NCBI GenBank assembly: GCA_022495005.1
Contig: JAGYXB010001339.1
Span: 108,897 to 172,896 of the forward strand
From: Rhyacophila brunnea
Lineage: Eukaryota > Arthropoda > Insecta > Trichoptera > Rhyacophilidae
Direction: 5' to 3'
Length of the DNA stretch: 64,000 nucleotides
Positions within the stretch are counted from its first letter, which is position 1. Each line of letters starts with the position of its first letter. Made by a program: the position numbers and the translations under genes. A model generated the notes under the pieces. That model did not search any database and was not told where the DNA came from. It worked only from the letters and a program-made list of their open reading frames with translations. This document shows, piece after piece, positions 1 through 9,962 of the stretch.

Positions 1-176
1 ACTTTAGTCATCCAGTGGTATCCCAGAGGTAAAAAACGTCCGCAAGGTAGACCTGGAGGCCGCTGGATCGATGAAATGATAAAGTTCGGCGGAAGTACGT
101 GGCAACGCAACGCACAGGACTGAGAGAAGTGGAAGCAGCTTGAAGAGGCCTTTATCCAGCAGTGAATAGATTCAAG
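1..176 (+). pseudogene. LINE 3' tail: C-terminal end of a non-LTR retrotransposon polyprotein
   Basis: Reading forward, the translation gives a short basic stretch (KRPQGRPGGRWIDEM), then FGGSTWQ, then EEAFIQQ before a stop. This GRP..RW-D...G..W order is the usual C-terminal tail of one group of insect non-LTR reverse-transcriptase polyproteins, after the RT domain. A stop lies between the tryptophan block and EEAF, so the copy is dead. The 5' part lies outside the window. Related tails occur at 14440-14700, 37985-38060, 45575-45735 and 53108-53366, so this family has been active repeatedly here. I cannot assign the clade (RTE-like is a guess). Confidence 0.75.
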
Positions 177-519
177 ATTCATTCATTAAAGAGTAAATAT
201 ATATTTTGGGGTAGGGGGCTACGAATGAGACTGCTGCGAGTGAGACCCCCAATTGTAAAATCCCATAATAATTGCGTAACATACACCTTAGCTTGAATAC
301 GAGTCTCAAGGTTTAAGAATCCTACATAATATCATCGTATCGGAGGTAAAAACTATATAAATGCAATATGTAGTATAATAAAGCACATAATATGTTATAC
401 ATTTGAACGATGATAATATACTATTATACAAGTGTAAAACTCGGACACGAGTTGCCTTACACATTAGAGTTTTACCGGTGTCGCCAATTGGCGTGTTCCT
501 TATTTCCATACACTTATAC
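177..519. other. no gene seen
   Basis: A+T-rich sequence between the LINE tail and the first hAT element. The last eight bases (512-519) are the left target duplication of that element. I see no coding or structural signal in the rest. Confidence 0.5.
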
Positions 520-1265
520 CAGTATTTCTCAAAGTGGGCGATAATGCCCCCATGTGAGCGCTGAAGGTTTCAGGGGGGCAGTAGAAGGCTCAAATAAAAT
601 TAGGGGGAGTTAAGGAAATCTAGAGGGGCGACGACAGACAAATTCTATCTATAAAAATTTTAGATTAGAAGAACTTAAAGAACTGACAACAAACGAATGA
701 ATTAAAAATTAAATTCAAGAATAGCTACCAAGAATTTCGGCTGCAGAAGCGCAGAACTGTATGGTCGGTTGTTCAACGATTTCTGATAGCATTCCCATTG
801 TCGTATTTGCATGAACGTGGGTTTAGTGCTGTATCAACGTTGTAACTAAAGACAGAAATCGACTGCAAGTTAATAAACGCGACGACTTACGGCGGTTTTT
901 AAGTGAATTCGAACCTGATATTAACAAACTCGTCGAAATGCATCAGATTCATTCTTCACATTAGATAAGTCTTAAATTCAAAGCCTTCTTTTAATGTTAA
1001 TAAAAATGCTACTGAATATGATTAAGTATGAGTTTTAATTCCTCGCATTGAAACATTCTTTGATCTCAGAAATAGGATATAGGTCACACCCTATCTATCC
1101 CATCCATATATTATAATAATGCATGTTTAAAAATTATATTTGCAATAGAGATCAATAAGATACGCAACAGCTGGTAATGTAAAAAGGTGAGTTAAAAATA
1201 TGGGGGCACTAGATTTTTTTAAATCTCAAAGTGGGCGGTGGTCGAAATAAGTTTGAGAACCTGTG
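520..1265 (+). mobile_element. internally deleted hAT transposon
   Basis: The left end reads CAGTATTTCTCAAA and the right end, in reverse complement, CACAGGTTCTCAAA. They are flanked by acttatac (512-519) and acttacac (1266-1273), which match at 7 of 8 bases. Short imperfect TIRs, an 8-bp duplication and a transposase C-terminus inside (see 745-963) identify a hAT element. At 746 bp it is too short to be complete, since autonomous copies run to several kb, so most of the transposase has been deleted. A second inner word (aaagtgggcg near 530, repeated near 1229) suggests the ends have been partly rearranged. Confidence 0.8.
745..963 (+). pseudogene. hAT transposase C-terminus (ZBED5-like group), broken
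   Basis: Two frames are needed. The first reads AFPLSYLHERGFSAVSTL, and the second reads KDRNRLQVNKRDDLRRFLSE followed by FEPDINKLVEMHQIHSSH and a stop. These match the C-terminal dimerisation region of hAT transposases of the ZBED5/FAM200 type: a Y..E-GFS block, a K.RNRL block, then ePdi..L...hQ.H ending in SH. The frameshift and an in-frame stop lie near 845. Only the last roughly 75 residues remain of a protein normally above 500 residues, so it cannot catalyse transposition. Confidence 0.8.
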
Positions 1266-2163
1266 ACTTACACGAATGATGTCTACGTATAAACGTGGTT
1301 TCAAGAAGCGCCACACTGCCAGGCAGACGCGAGGGGCGATGATTTTATTGCATTTCGCGTACACACACAAGAAAAAATATCCAACCCACACGTGCGATAT
1401 ATTTGAGAAAAGATTGATTTAAAAATGATGTGTGATTATTTATTTTTCTGAAAGTATCCCGTATATTGTTCATATTAAATAATCAAAGACCATTTGTACA
1501 TCAATCTTTTCTCAGAAAGTCACGTGTGTGAGTTAAGCGCGACTCAAATTGAGGTGCATGTCGCCTACTGCCACGCTGTGGCGGCGACAAATTTAGTCTA
1601 TGGTTTCGTCATTTTGCAGAATACTTTGAACGATCACCATCTCTATAAATTCACCGAAGAATGACACTGATGAAGAGTGCCAACTATAATGTATTAGTAA
1701 TTTGAATTATTATTAATTCATGCTAATTTCAATTAATTTTATCAGTTTTAACGTGTGCGTACGTTAAAATTACTTGCGACATGACATCCATAGATAATAT
1801 TTTGAACAAAACGCAACCTGCAGATCATAGATAATATACAACATTTTTATAAAAAATACATAGTGCCAACAGCTAAAAACAAAAAACCTGAATTTGACAT
1901 GATAGTCGAAAAGTGCAGGCATGTAGAAGATGATAAAAACGTTCATTGAGTCTTACAGGTATCGATGCAGTGCAGGTCAACGTGACTCTAGGTGACCTCA
2001 TTGTTTTTATGGTGATTTCGGCAGATTTTGCTAACTGACATTTTTCGTTTAAAGCATGGGTGGGGCCAACCTTTTCAGCAGCCGGGCCAGATTAAAAAAA
2101 TAAGATTTCCTACCGGGCCACACAACCGATTTTTTTTATTATACAAAACAAAAAAGACATATA

Positions 2164-2811
2164 TTAAGGGCGGACGTGCTCAGCGTGGGTCAAAATGGAG
2201 CTTTTATTCTATTTTAAAAGCATGATCCTGGACATTCCTTAAACGTTGTAGATAATCTATTTATATAATTTTGAAGCCTTATTATCCTTTATATTTATTT
2301 TAAACATTTGATGACTGCATAAAGTATTTTATTACATAAAATAGTAAGTATTCTTTTAAACCTCTCGCTCTAATGTTTTAGAATATAGTCATATTTCAGT
2401 ACATAAATGTGCAGTGGTGTTAAGATTTTTTACATTCATTAATTTTCAAACGCATTTATAAAACCATCAGTATAATTTATGTCGACATTATTATAGTGAA
2501 ATATTTACGATAAAAAATTATATTGATAATCTCTGTGATCCAAAATTTGACAAGAATTAGGCATTTTATTATTCAAAAATGGTCAAGATTAACATATTTG
2601 AAGATAATTCAAAGATACTGATTATAAGCTATGTCTTTGACCATTCAAATGTGATAAACATCCTACGTATAATGGTTGCTTTATAATAATTATTGACCTA
2701 AGAATAAGGTAGTGTTTTTTTGAAATACGCCATTTCTTTTGGCATTCCCCAGTGGTTAACCTACAACATACAGCCGTAGCCATAAATTGACAAACTAAAA
2801 CTGAAGTAGGG
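2164..2811 (+). mobile_element. TTAA-flanked element, copy 1 (one end lost)
   Basis: It starts ttaagggcggacgtgctcag and continues through a shared body (acctctcgctctaatg, acaagaattaggcatttta) also seen at 5718-6110 and in reverse at 50922-51714. Homology to the complete copy stops near ccctacttcag, exactly where the hAT coding remnant resumes, so its right terminal repeat is missing. The TTAA at the start is the expected target of piggyBac-type transposases, but no transposase is present, so that assignment is tentative. Confidence 0.65.
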
Positions 2812-2815
2812 AAAC

Positions 2816-3150
2816 AGTTTTCCAAATGCACATCAGTGATTCTTGTTCTCACTCGGGATTTGATAATATGCTTCATCCGACTAAAAATCTGTTCACACGT
2901 CTAAGTGTTTCCAAATAGCGAAGTCATCATTAGAGCATATTGTTCGAAAAATGCAGGATATTTCGCTTTGTCCAAATATTCTTATTAGTATATTGTATTT
3001 AAAAGTCGATCTGAAAATTTCACGAGGCACGTGGCGATAACGCACACAGCGACCACACCTCCAATAGCGTTGCAAACTCGCCGCAGATTGGCTGATGCTC
3101 ACTGACGCGGCGCGGCGAGGGAAGAGGCGATTCAAATTCGAGCTAGCCAA
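2816..3150 (-). pseudogene. hAT transposase C-terminal remnant
   Basis: On the minus strand the peptide MKHIIKSRVRTRITDVHLEN matches the hAT dimerisation signature of the form mK.iKsr.RtrltDehLe.c. Upstream, in a separate frame, an 85-residue stretch (2893-3150) runs to the right end of the element and is probably also transposase-derived, though I recognise no motif in it. The C-terminal end is cut off by the TTAA element at 2811. This is a broken, non-functional copy. Confidence 0.6.
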
Positions 3151-3639
3151 TATCGAATCTCAATTTACAAAATTATTATTTATAATACTATTTTTATTTT
3201 TTCACTGCTCCGCGGGCCACAAGTTGACACCCAGCGGGCCGCATACGGCCGGTGGGCCGCGGGTTGGCCGCCCATGGTTTAAAGGTTCAAAATGTGCTAC
3301 GCATCAGTCTGATAAAATTTTAAACACCAGGAAAAACGACATTACGCACTTATTTCCCGTAGCGACAGTTTACTGTGACGTCACGTGATGGTAGGCGACA
3401 TGCACCTCAAATTGATCAGAACTTACTAGGTTACTAGACGTCAGATGTGTCAAACGTAAGCTGTAGCGGAGACCACGTACCTTTGATGGCAAAAGCGATT
3501 AAACAGTTCAATTCTGAAGGGATTATTGGAAAAATTATAGTTTGTGTTTCTTCAAACGCTTTACCTAATTTGATCATTCATACCAATCTTACGTTGATAC
3601 GCTGACTACAGTCGCTTCATTGATTGATATACATTTATC

Positions 3640-3855
3640 TTACTTAACAAAACAACAATAATTACATTCTTCAATATTAAAATATCTGTATTTAGCCAAA
3701 CTACGTGTCAAAAATGAAAATAATTCTGACAGCTGAGTCAAACAAAAGAATACCTATAAAATTAAAATCGAATCCAAAATATGCAGACTTTATCTTGATG
3801 TGTCGTGAGAATTAAAATTTGGAATTGTCATTTGAATAAACAAGCTTTGTATTTT
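3640..3855 (+). repeat. dispersed repeat R1, copy 1
   Basis: The stretch from cttacttaacaaaacaa to aaacaagctttgtattt reappears, interrupted by a younger insertion, at 51755-51820 plus 52334-52490. A more diverged relative lies at 4310-4480. Shared words include aataattctgacag and aatttggaatt. No coding potential is seen. Confidence 0.65.
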
Positions 3856-3856
3856 T

Positions 3857-4140
3857 GAAGTTATACTTCTTTTGATTGAGAAACCGTTACGGAAGTGGAA
3901 ATGCCGTCGGCCGCATAATCAAGGTATACCAATGTAACGGTCATTGTCGGCCATTTGCAATACTTTACCTCAACAAAAGATCGTCATAGTGATAGTTATT
4001 ACCTTTTATATTATTTATTTAGTGATATAAGTTAAAATGTAAAAATAAACCAGCGGCGCTCCAAAATTTTTTTTGTTATTTTTGTTTTGTTACGCCAAAG
4101 AAGTATAACTTCTAATGCGCGTAGATAAGTACACACACCG
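3857..4140 (-). repeat. R2 repeat (GAAGTTATACTTC family), short copy
   Basis: It is bounded by gaagttatacttctt on the left and by the inverted gttacgccaaagaagtataa at 4089, followed by the conserved tail ending gtacacacaccg. Longer copies lie at 20291-20860, 38640-39512 and 59378-59770. The word GAAGTTATACTTC is itself nearly self-complementary. The copy keeps only the ends; the middle is unlike the others. Confidence 0.6.
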
Positions 4141-4309
4141 ATTTATACCTATTACACAGAATATTACCTTTGTAGATATCAACAGGGTAAAGAAATCAAA
4201 CTAACATAATAATATGTTTATTTTTATATTATTATATATGGACTATCTGAAGTACACAGCTTCGTCGAGGTCTTTTCATTGATAATAAGTAATAATCACA
4301 TTTTACAAT

Positions 4310-4480
4310 ATGAAAATACCTGTTAAATCAAGGCAAACCATTAAAATAAAAATAATTCTAACAGCAGTAAAACTCAAATAAAATGACACCAAATTTAAGT
4401 CGAACCTGAAATATACAAACTTATCTTTAATCTGTGGTAAAATTTCTAAATTTGAAAGAAATAAACAAACATAGTTTTTA
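4310..4480 (+). repeat. dispersed repeat R1, diverged copy
   Basis: It carries aataattctaacagc, aatttaagtcgaac and a following taaaatttctaaatttg in the same order as the copy at 3640-3855. It lies about 650 bp downstream in the same orientation, so the region may have arisen partly by segmental duplication around the R2 unit. Confidence 0.45.
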
Positions 4481-4643
4481 TTATGATTCCCCTTTTAATA
4501 AAGTAATATTTGACAATGAATATATAATAATGTACATATTTGCAACATTGCCATCCTTGCCAACAAACCTTCCTCATGTGGAAATTTTTGACCTTCACAT
4601 ATTACTCGTGCGTTTTATCCGTACCTACTGGAATTGCATCAGT

Positions 4644-4929
4644 GGTTCTATTCTATATCTACTTATCGACCGCTAAAGTGATAAAGTGATAAATATTATC
4701 AAACTTGGGGTAGGTTTGTATCAAAGTATTATCACATTGTAACAATTACAATTGTTTTGTAAATGCTATATTTTAACAGCACCTCTCTTGCTGCTGTTAA
4801 AATATAGCATTTACAAAACAATTGTAATTGTTACAATAAATGCTAATCCTTTGATACAAACCTACCCTAAGTTTGATAATATCTATCACTTTATCACTTT
4901 AGCGGTCGATAAGTTAGTATAGAATAGAC
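4644..4929. repeat. long near-perfect hairpin (foldback), arms about 138 nt, loop about 10 nt
   Basis: The sequence from ggttctattcta (4644) to ttttaacagca (4781) is the reverse complement of 4792-4929, apart from a few substitutions and small gaps. The loop is cctctcttgc. Matching words include ttatcgaccgctaaagtgat, gtaggtttgtatcaaag and aacaattacaattgtttt. No clear target duplication was found. It could be a foldback transposon or an inverted duplication. If transcribed it would make a long double-stranded hairpin RNA. Confidence 0.85.
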
Positions 4930-5670
4930 CCACAGGTGACCTTAAAGCTTTCTAGTTATTTGAAGCAATTTGGACACTTTTCTACACAATTTTTAAAAAT
5001 TTTGGCCTCTATGATATGTGTACCTTAATAATATAAATTTTCACGCCTGTTTTGAAATGGTAAAAATGGTTCACTTAATCAAACGATGTCTGGCGTTCAT
5101 TGTCAAAGTTGTTTACGGCAAACGACGGAAGCGTCCAATTAGAATTAAGTGTGATATTCCTAAACGATTTTTGTAAATGCGAGCTCAAGAAACACTCTTT
5201 CTTTATAAAATAAACGCATCATAATATTCGTATAACCGTAGGATAACGAATGTATGCAATCGCTACAAGAGTATTTTCTTTGTGCCAACAATGGGGCAAG
5301 TTTTAAGTGCGGTGATATGAGGAGGGATTATTTTATTAAAAAAATATTGCCACGATAGCAGAAAAAAATACTTTTACGTTTGATACGTAAATATTATTAA
5401 TATTTGTGGCTGTGGGTCAATTTATGATTACTGCAAAGTTACTTACTAAGTTTTCTGAATTCTTCCGTTTGGTCAATCTAAACAATTGAAACAATACTAG
5501 CATTGTATGGTTAGTTTTATATAATTAACCACTTTTCTTTCTTTTTCTTCGTATGAGTTGAGTTTTTCTTTTGATATTTACCACATATACAGATTGTCTT
5601 ACGACACGTGCTTTGTACAATTGATAAAACATATCTCATGAGCGAAAAACGTATCGTAAAGCAATCTTTA
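4930..5670. other. no gene seen
   Basis: A+T-rich sequence with scattered stops in all frames. I see no terminal repeats, tRNA boxes or conserved peptide motifs. Confidence 0.5.
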
Positions 5671-5716
5671 GGGCAAACACAGAATTAATGGGAACTGAAA
5701 TATCAAATGGGTTTGG
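5671..5716 (+). repeat. R3 repeat fragment (GTTCCCATTAATTCTG family)
   Basis: The stretch cagaattaatgggaactgaa matches the end of longer copies at 36381-36700 and, in reverse, 56235-56535. Here it abuts the TTAA element directly. Confidence 0.5.
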
Positions 5717-5717
5717 A

Positions 5718-6110
5718 TTAAGGGCGGACGTGCTCAGCGTGGGTCAAAATAGAGCCTTTTTTCTATTTTCAAAGCATGATACTGGACATACCTTAAACGT
5801 TGTAGATAATCTATTTATATAATTTTGAAGCCTTATTATTCTTTATATTTATTTTAAACATTTGATGACTGCATAAAGTATTTTTATTACATAACATAGT
5901 ATTCTTTAAACCTCTCGCTCTAATGTTTTAGAATATAGTCATATTTCAGTACATAAATGTGCAGTGGTGTTAAGATTTTTTACATTTATTAATTTTTAAA
6001 CGCATTTATAAAACCATCAATATAATTTATATTGGCATTATTATAGTGAAATATTTACGATAACAAATTATATTGATAATCTCTGTGATCCCAAATTTGA
6101 CAAGAATTAG
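5718..6110 (+). mobile_element. TTAA-flanked element, copy 2 (truncated)
   Basis: It begins ttaagggcggacgtgctcag and follows the 2164 copy closely up to caagaattag, where it stops against another element (6111-6436). Only the first roughly 390 bp are present. The two copies differ by scattered substitutions and small indels. Confidence 0.7.
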
Positions 6111-6436
6111 AAGAAAGAAGACTAAAAAATATTCAATATTATTTAAATGGTTATATTATGATTTAATAGTTGGTGAGAATGTAAATATGCATACGTAAAC
6201 AATGATTTAATCGTGCATATGTTTAAGTTCCAGCGAAAAAAGAGTTTTTTATTTTATATAAAGCCTTAGGCATGATAATTCTCAATCCGCGATAAAGAAT
6301 ACATTATGTTAAGAGTAAAATGAATTCGAACTACTAAGTAGTAGATAGAAACTGATTAAAATACCTCGTCTACGTTCTGTATACGTGTCTACGACAGTGC
6401 GGCGTCCAATTGTCCGGAGGTAAGTCGTCCCATTCC
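6111..6436 (-). mobile_element. R4 inverted-repeat element (GGACGACT..GGACAATTGGACGCC), one end only
   Basis: In reverse complement this matches 36993-37385 across nearly its whole length: tgcggcgtccaattgtccgg near 6400, cgcgataaagaatac, and tcgtgcatatgtttaag. The far terminal repeat is missing because the element abuts the TTAA copy. Other copies lie at 33612-34695 and 35244-35460. Confidence 0.65.
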
Positions 6437-7327
6437 CTAGCTGCAAGTTGCTATCGAATGAAAAGTCTTTAAGTTATTCCTGAAAGTATACTTTGTAGAA
6501 ATAGTATACATTGGAACTCAGTACATATTTTTATAAAAAAAATATTTGTATTTCAAAATATCAATAACAACATAGAAAAAGCTTGCAAGAACTCACTGTT
6601 GAGAAATAATATAATTTTGTTGTTAAAAGATATCAGCCCTAGTAGTTGATTGTTATTGCTAGTGCAATATAGGTATTAAATTTCTACTGATAAATTTGTT
6701 TACATAAAATGAGGTCAAGGTTAGGCTAATGTTTACTAGCAGGCGCCAAACTGTCGCAACAATATTTATTTAATTAATCAATAATCAGTATAAATAAAGG
6801 AGAAATTATTCAAACAAATCAATTGAAAAACTATGAATATATAGGTACGCATTGTAATATAGCCACTTTCCATTTTATATGATCATGATGATTCAATTTT
6901 CATTACGAAGGTATGATACTATATGGTTAGCAATTAATTATCTCGGAATTCCATTTTTCCCGAAGATTTCTTGATCCCAAAACCTAGAGATTGAAAATAT
7001 TGGAATATCGGGAATATTGTTTGTTGATTTGTACTCAAATAATGTCTCAATAAAATGGGTGTAATTTGAAGAAAGTGTTCATTGTTAAACTGGCCCTACC
7101 TTACCTACGGCATTTGAATCTAGCTCTAAATCAAATACTTACACATAATATTGTCTGAGATTTTTTATTATCTAGTATTCTACTAGATAATAAGACAGCC
7201 GGATTCAAACTCTTCTTCATCCACCGATCGAAATATTAGAGTATTAAACTTTGATCTACCTACTGTTTCTGTTTATTTTCAATTTTGTGGTTATTAAAAC
7301 TTTTAATTATTTTTTCATAACAGCAGT
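6437..7327. other. no gene; one short perfect hairpin
   Basis: Only an isolated palindrome stands out: ttattatctagta (7165-7177), a 3-nt spacer, and tactagataataa (7181-7193). No terminal repeats around it and no coding motif are visible. Confidence 0.5.
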
Positions 7328-7506
7328 CTCTAGCGCAGCGGTTCTCAAACATTTTAAAATTTCCTGCGGGGCGGTCCCTTTAAAAATTGTTCAATGGCTC
7401 GCGGATCCCTTTAATAAAAGAAGAAAATCTATATTATTTTAATGAAATTGGGGGCGCCAAATACTTTGCACAAGGGTGCCACATACATACGGCGCGGCAC
7501 TGCTTA

Positions 7507-7754
7507 AGCGTCAATTACATTGAGCTTATTTACAAGCTGTTTGTTGGCGAATTTAAAAGCGGGCGATTCAGCTACTGCGATTTGGCCCACACGCCGGCGT
7601 GTAGCGTGTAAAGTTGACCGGCTTTCAACTTCTCTCGGTAGAGTGTTTACAACCTGCTTGTTAGCTTGTTATATGATTACACTGGGCGACTTTACAGGCA
7701 GATTGTAAATTCGCCAACAAACAGCTCGTAAAGAAGCTCAATGTAATTGACGCT
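7507..7754. mobile_element. 248-bp MITE with TTA target duplication, nested in the hAT
   Basis: The ends agcgtcaattacattgagct and agctcaatgtaattgacgct (allowing one or two mismatches) are inverted, and the pairing extends inward through tttacaagctgtttgttggc for about 48 bp. The flanks are tta at 7504-7506 and 7755-7757. A 3-bp TTA duplication is characteristic of PIF/Harbinger elements. The TIR does not start with the usual GG, so the assignment is moderate. It has no coding capacity, and it lies inside the hAT, so it is younger. Confidence 0.75.
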
Positions 7755-7852
7755 TTATAGGCGGTTGCGAATAACACATTTTTTTTACAAACAATTATGT
7801 ATTCAGAAAATATTACATGTTATGTAGACATTAAATTTAAATGACAATTTTA

Positions 7853-8830
7853 ATCGAATGGATGCATCTGCTTTGCCTGAACCAGTTGTTCTATGTTTGG
7901 CTTTGTTTTGGCCATATCAACTATCATGTCATTTGTCGCGTATAATCTATTTCGAGATTTTGTCTTGATAGTAAGGATTGTAGAAAAAGCTGTCTCACAC
8001 TCATAAGTGGTTGTGAATGGAATCAGCACTCTTAGAGCCATCTTTGCAACATCAGGATAAGACTGTGCCATTTCAATCCAAAAAATCACTACAACACGTT
8101 TCTCGGAAAACATGTTTTGCACCCCCATCATTTATCAAATCAATAAACTTTACTGTTCCTGAATTAAATTGTCCTCCGAAGGCAGATCACTAATGGAGAG
8201 TACAAATGGGTTATTGAAAAAAGGATGGTATTTTTCAATTATCGTAGGTCAGAAAAATAGTACGAAATTTCTTCGCTAAGAATGAATACATGCTGTTTCA
8301 TCACCTCAAGGATATCGCCATCGACTTCAAGCACATTTACATCAATATATGTGTTCAGCTGTGGAAAAAGAACTTGACAATCCATAGTTCGAGCTTCATT
8401 TTGAAAGCTGTCAATTTTTCGTGACAGTGGAGAACTGTGGTATCTTTTCCTTGCAGCGCCAGGTTGGTAAATTCACAAATTCAAATATGTCTACCAAAAA
8501 TGACAGGGAAATAAGAAAACGGACATCGGAGAATTTTGCGTGCGTGTCTGGTTTGGTATCTTTCAAAATGTGCTGAATTTCTTTATGTAGTATGAAAACT
8601 CTCTTTAAAACTTTCCCTTTGGAAAGTCACCTCACGTATGAGTGCAACAAGAGGGTTTGAAATTTGGAATCGCTTTTTTTGCAACTCAGAAAACAAACAA
8701 GAGTTAAGTGCATTTGATTTAATGTAGTTTATCATTAATCATGATTGAGAACAGTTTTCAACTCGTCAGGCATAGTTTTCACCATTAAGGCTTGGCGATG
8801 AATAGTACAAGTCGAATCTTGGTGTAGTGG
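7853..8830 (-). pseudogene. hAT transposase pseudogene (ZBED5-like)
   Basis: Reading the minus strand from about 8830, I see CTIHRQALMVKTMPDELKTV, then LVALIREVTFQRE, then DTHAKFSDVRFLISLSFLVD, then AFKMKLELW, then EVDGDILEVMKQHVFILSEE. The longest single frame (7850-8131) gives SYPDVAKMALRVLIPFTTTY, CETAFSTILTIKTKSRNRLY and a closing IEQLVQAKQ. This is the order of the C-terminal half of ZBED5/FAM200-type hAT transposases, with the final block forming the dimerisation region. At least four frame changes and several stops separate the parts, and the N-terminal BED finger and the first catalytic acidic residue are absent. The gene is dead. Confidence 0.9.
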
Positions 8831-9014
8831 GGGTAACGACGGAGTTCAGTCACTTACTTTCCCTGCCTGGGATAAATCCAAATCCAAAACCCAAGAAATG
8901 TTACATGCTATAATTATAAAAAAAACATGCGTTCGTTTTTCGCGGTCCTACCGAAACCGCTTCGCGGTTCCCTATGGGACTGCGGACCCTAGTTTGAGAA
9001 CCGCTGCTCTAGCG

Positions 9015-9813
9015 CGTTTAGGGAATTGAATCTCAGCCTTTTTTATTGGAAAAATTTGTGAGATATGTTGTAAAATATCGAAGAAATCTTAGATCACGTC
9101 ATAATTTTAGGTTTGGCAGAAGATAGAATACAACATTTATACTTAATGTTACTTGTTTAATATGCGAATATCTAACCAAACCTAAATTTTATATTGTTTA
9201 TCTATTTATTTATTCATTGGGTCATGTGAAACCCAAACCTCTTATAAAAAAATATGATAGATAAGATGTATTTTTATTGAGTGTATTAAAATTTTCGCGG
9301 TACCCTGGTAGGAAATCACTATTCTAGAGCCTTAAGCCGCATTTACACGAGTCACTTGATGATCATAGAGAATTAATTATCCAAAGAGAAGTCACTAAGA
9401 ATATTTTTTTTTTTAAAAATGCATTAAAAATAAATTACTCATTGTATTCTAAAATGCCATCAACTGAAACCTGAAGTAGGAAATGGTGGATAAAATCATG
9501 GATAATTAATTCGACGTAATCTCATGAAAACCTCAGTAGGTCTGCTAATGGACAGTAGAAGATCAATAAAAAAATATCAATATGTTGGAAAATGGTATAT
9601 TTTAGACAACCCTTTTTTACGCCCTATTGGATTGCTCGTTATTATTTTTTATCGGTTTATAGAGTAAACATGATCTAGCTAGCTGCGCTACAACGTTCGT
9701 TCAAACCTTAAAGCTCAATCGTCGCCGTCTCATCATTTGCGGCCTTTATACGCACATTCTTTACCGCATGCTCAGGAGCGTACGCGCCAGAACCCGTTAT
9801 TGAGCGCGTAATG
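9015..9813. other. no gene seen
   Basis: Mostly A+T-rich. From about 9700 the sequence becomes richer in GC and CpG (agctcaatcgtcgccgtctc, gcatgctcaggagcgtacgc) up to the palindrome at 9814. I see no motif in it. Confidence 0.4.
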
Positions 9814-9962
9814 CCGGGTCCACACTGGCAACATGTCGCGCGACAACCTCGTTAAATTTTACGATAATTATCATAATTGCTTAAGAAATTTTACGATAAT
9901 TATTATACTTATCGTAAAATTTAACGGGGTTGTCGCGCGACATGTTGCCAGTGTGGACCCGG
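9814..9962. mobile_element. palindromic MITE, GTCGCGCGACA family, copy 1
   Basis: The left arm begins ccgggtccacactggcaaca and the right arm is its mirror. Inside both lies tgtcgcgcgaca followed by cgttaaattttacgata. The whole 149 bp folds on itself. A second, more diverged copy lies at 18335-18481. No clean target duplication is seen here. Confidence 0.85.

Larger units (their letters stand above)
2055..3276 (-). mobile_element. hAT transposon with perfect 8-bp target duplication
   Basis: The ends read CATGGGTGGGGCCAACC on the left and, in reverse complement, CATGGGCGGCCAACC on the right. They are flanked by identical gtttaaag at 2047-2054 and 3277-3284. Both ends are rich in GGCC words (cgggcc, gggccgc) typical of hAT elements whose termini pair as GGCCAACC. 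A transposase remnant lies on the minus strand (2816-3150), and a TTAA-type element has invaded the left part (2164 to about 2811). The length of 1222 bp includes that insertion, so the remaining hAT is strongly deleted. Confidence 0.88.
1543..3414. mobile_element. outer inverted-repeat element holding a younger hAT
   Basis: The words tcaaattgaggtgcatgtcg (from 1543) and cgacatgcacctcaaattga (ending 3414) are inverted copies, and the match extends inward through cctac and roughly ccac. Between them lie AT-rich sequence and the complete hAT at 2055-3276. I infer an older inverted-repeat element of about 0.65 kb later split by the hAT. No clear target duplication was found, so the outer boundary is uncertain. 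Confidence 0.5.
7336..9006 (-). mobile_element. hAT transposon, 1.67 kb, perfect 8-bp target duplication
   Basis: The ends are CAGCGGTTCTCAAAC at 7336 and GTTTGAGAACCGCTG ending 9006, a perfect 15-bp TIR. Both are flanked by ctctagcg (7328-7335 and 9007-9014). Just inside lie further GC-rich matches (gcggtccc, cgcgg). The transposase remnant is on the minus strand (7853-8830), and a separate 248-bp inverted-repeat element (7507-7754) sits between it and the left end. Terminal sequence, duplication length and protein agree on the hAT superfamily, Charlie/ZBED5-like group. Confidence 0.95.

Noticed and set aside
1407..1515. Inverted words gagaaaagattgatt / atcaatcttttctc as a MITE.
   Set aside because: The match is short and A+T-rich, without duplication; it may be chance.
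4089..4100. The word GTTACGCC is shared by the R2 family and by the termini of the TGTTACGCCGAATG family.
   Set aside because: In R2 it is internal, not terminal, and the following bases differ (AAAG against GAAT), so a common mobiliser is not supported.
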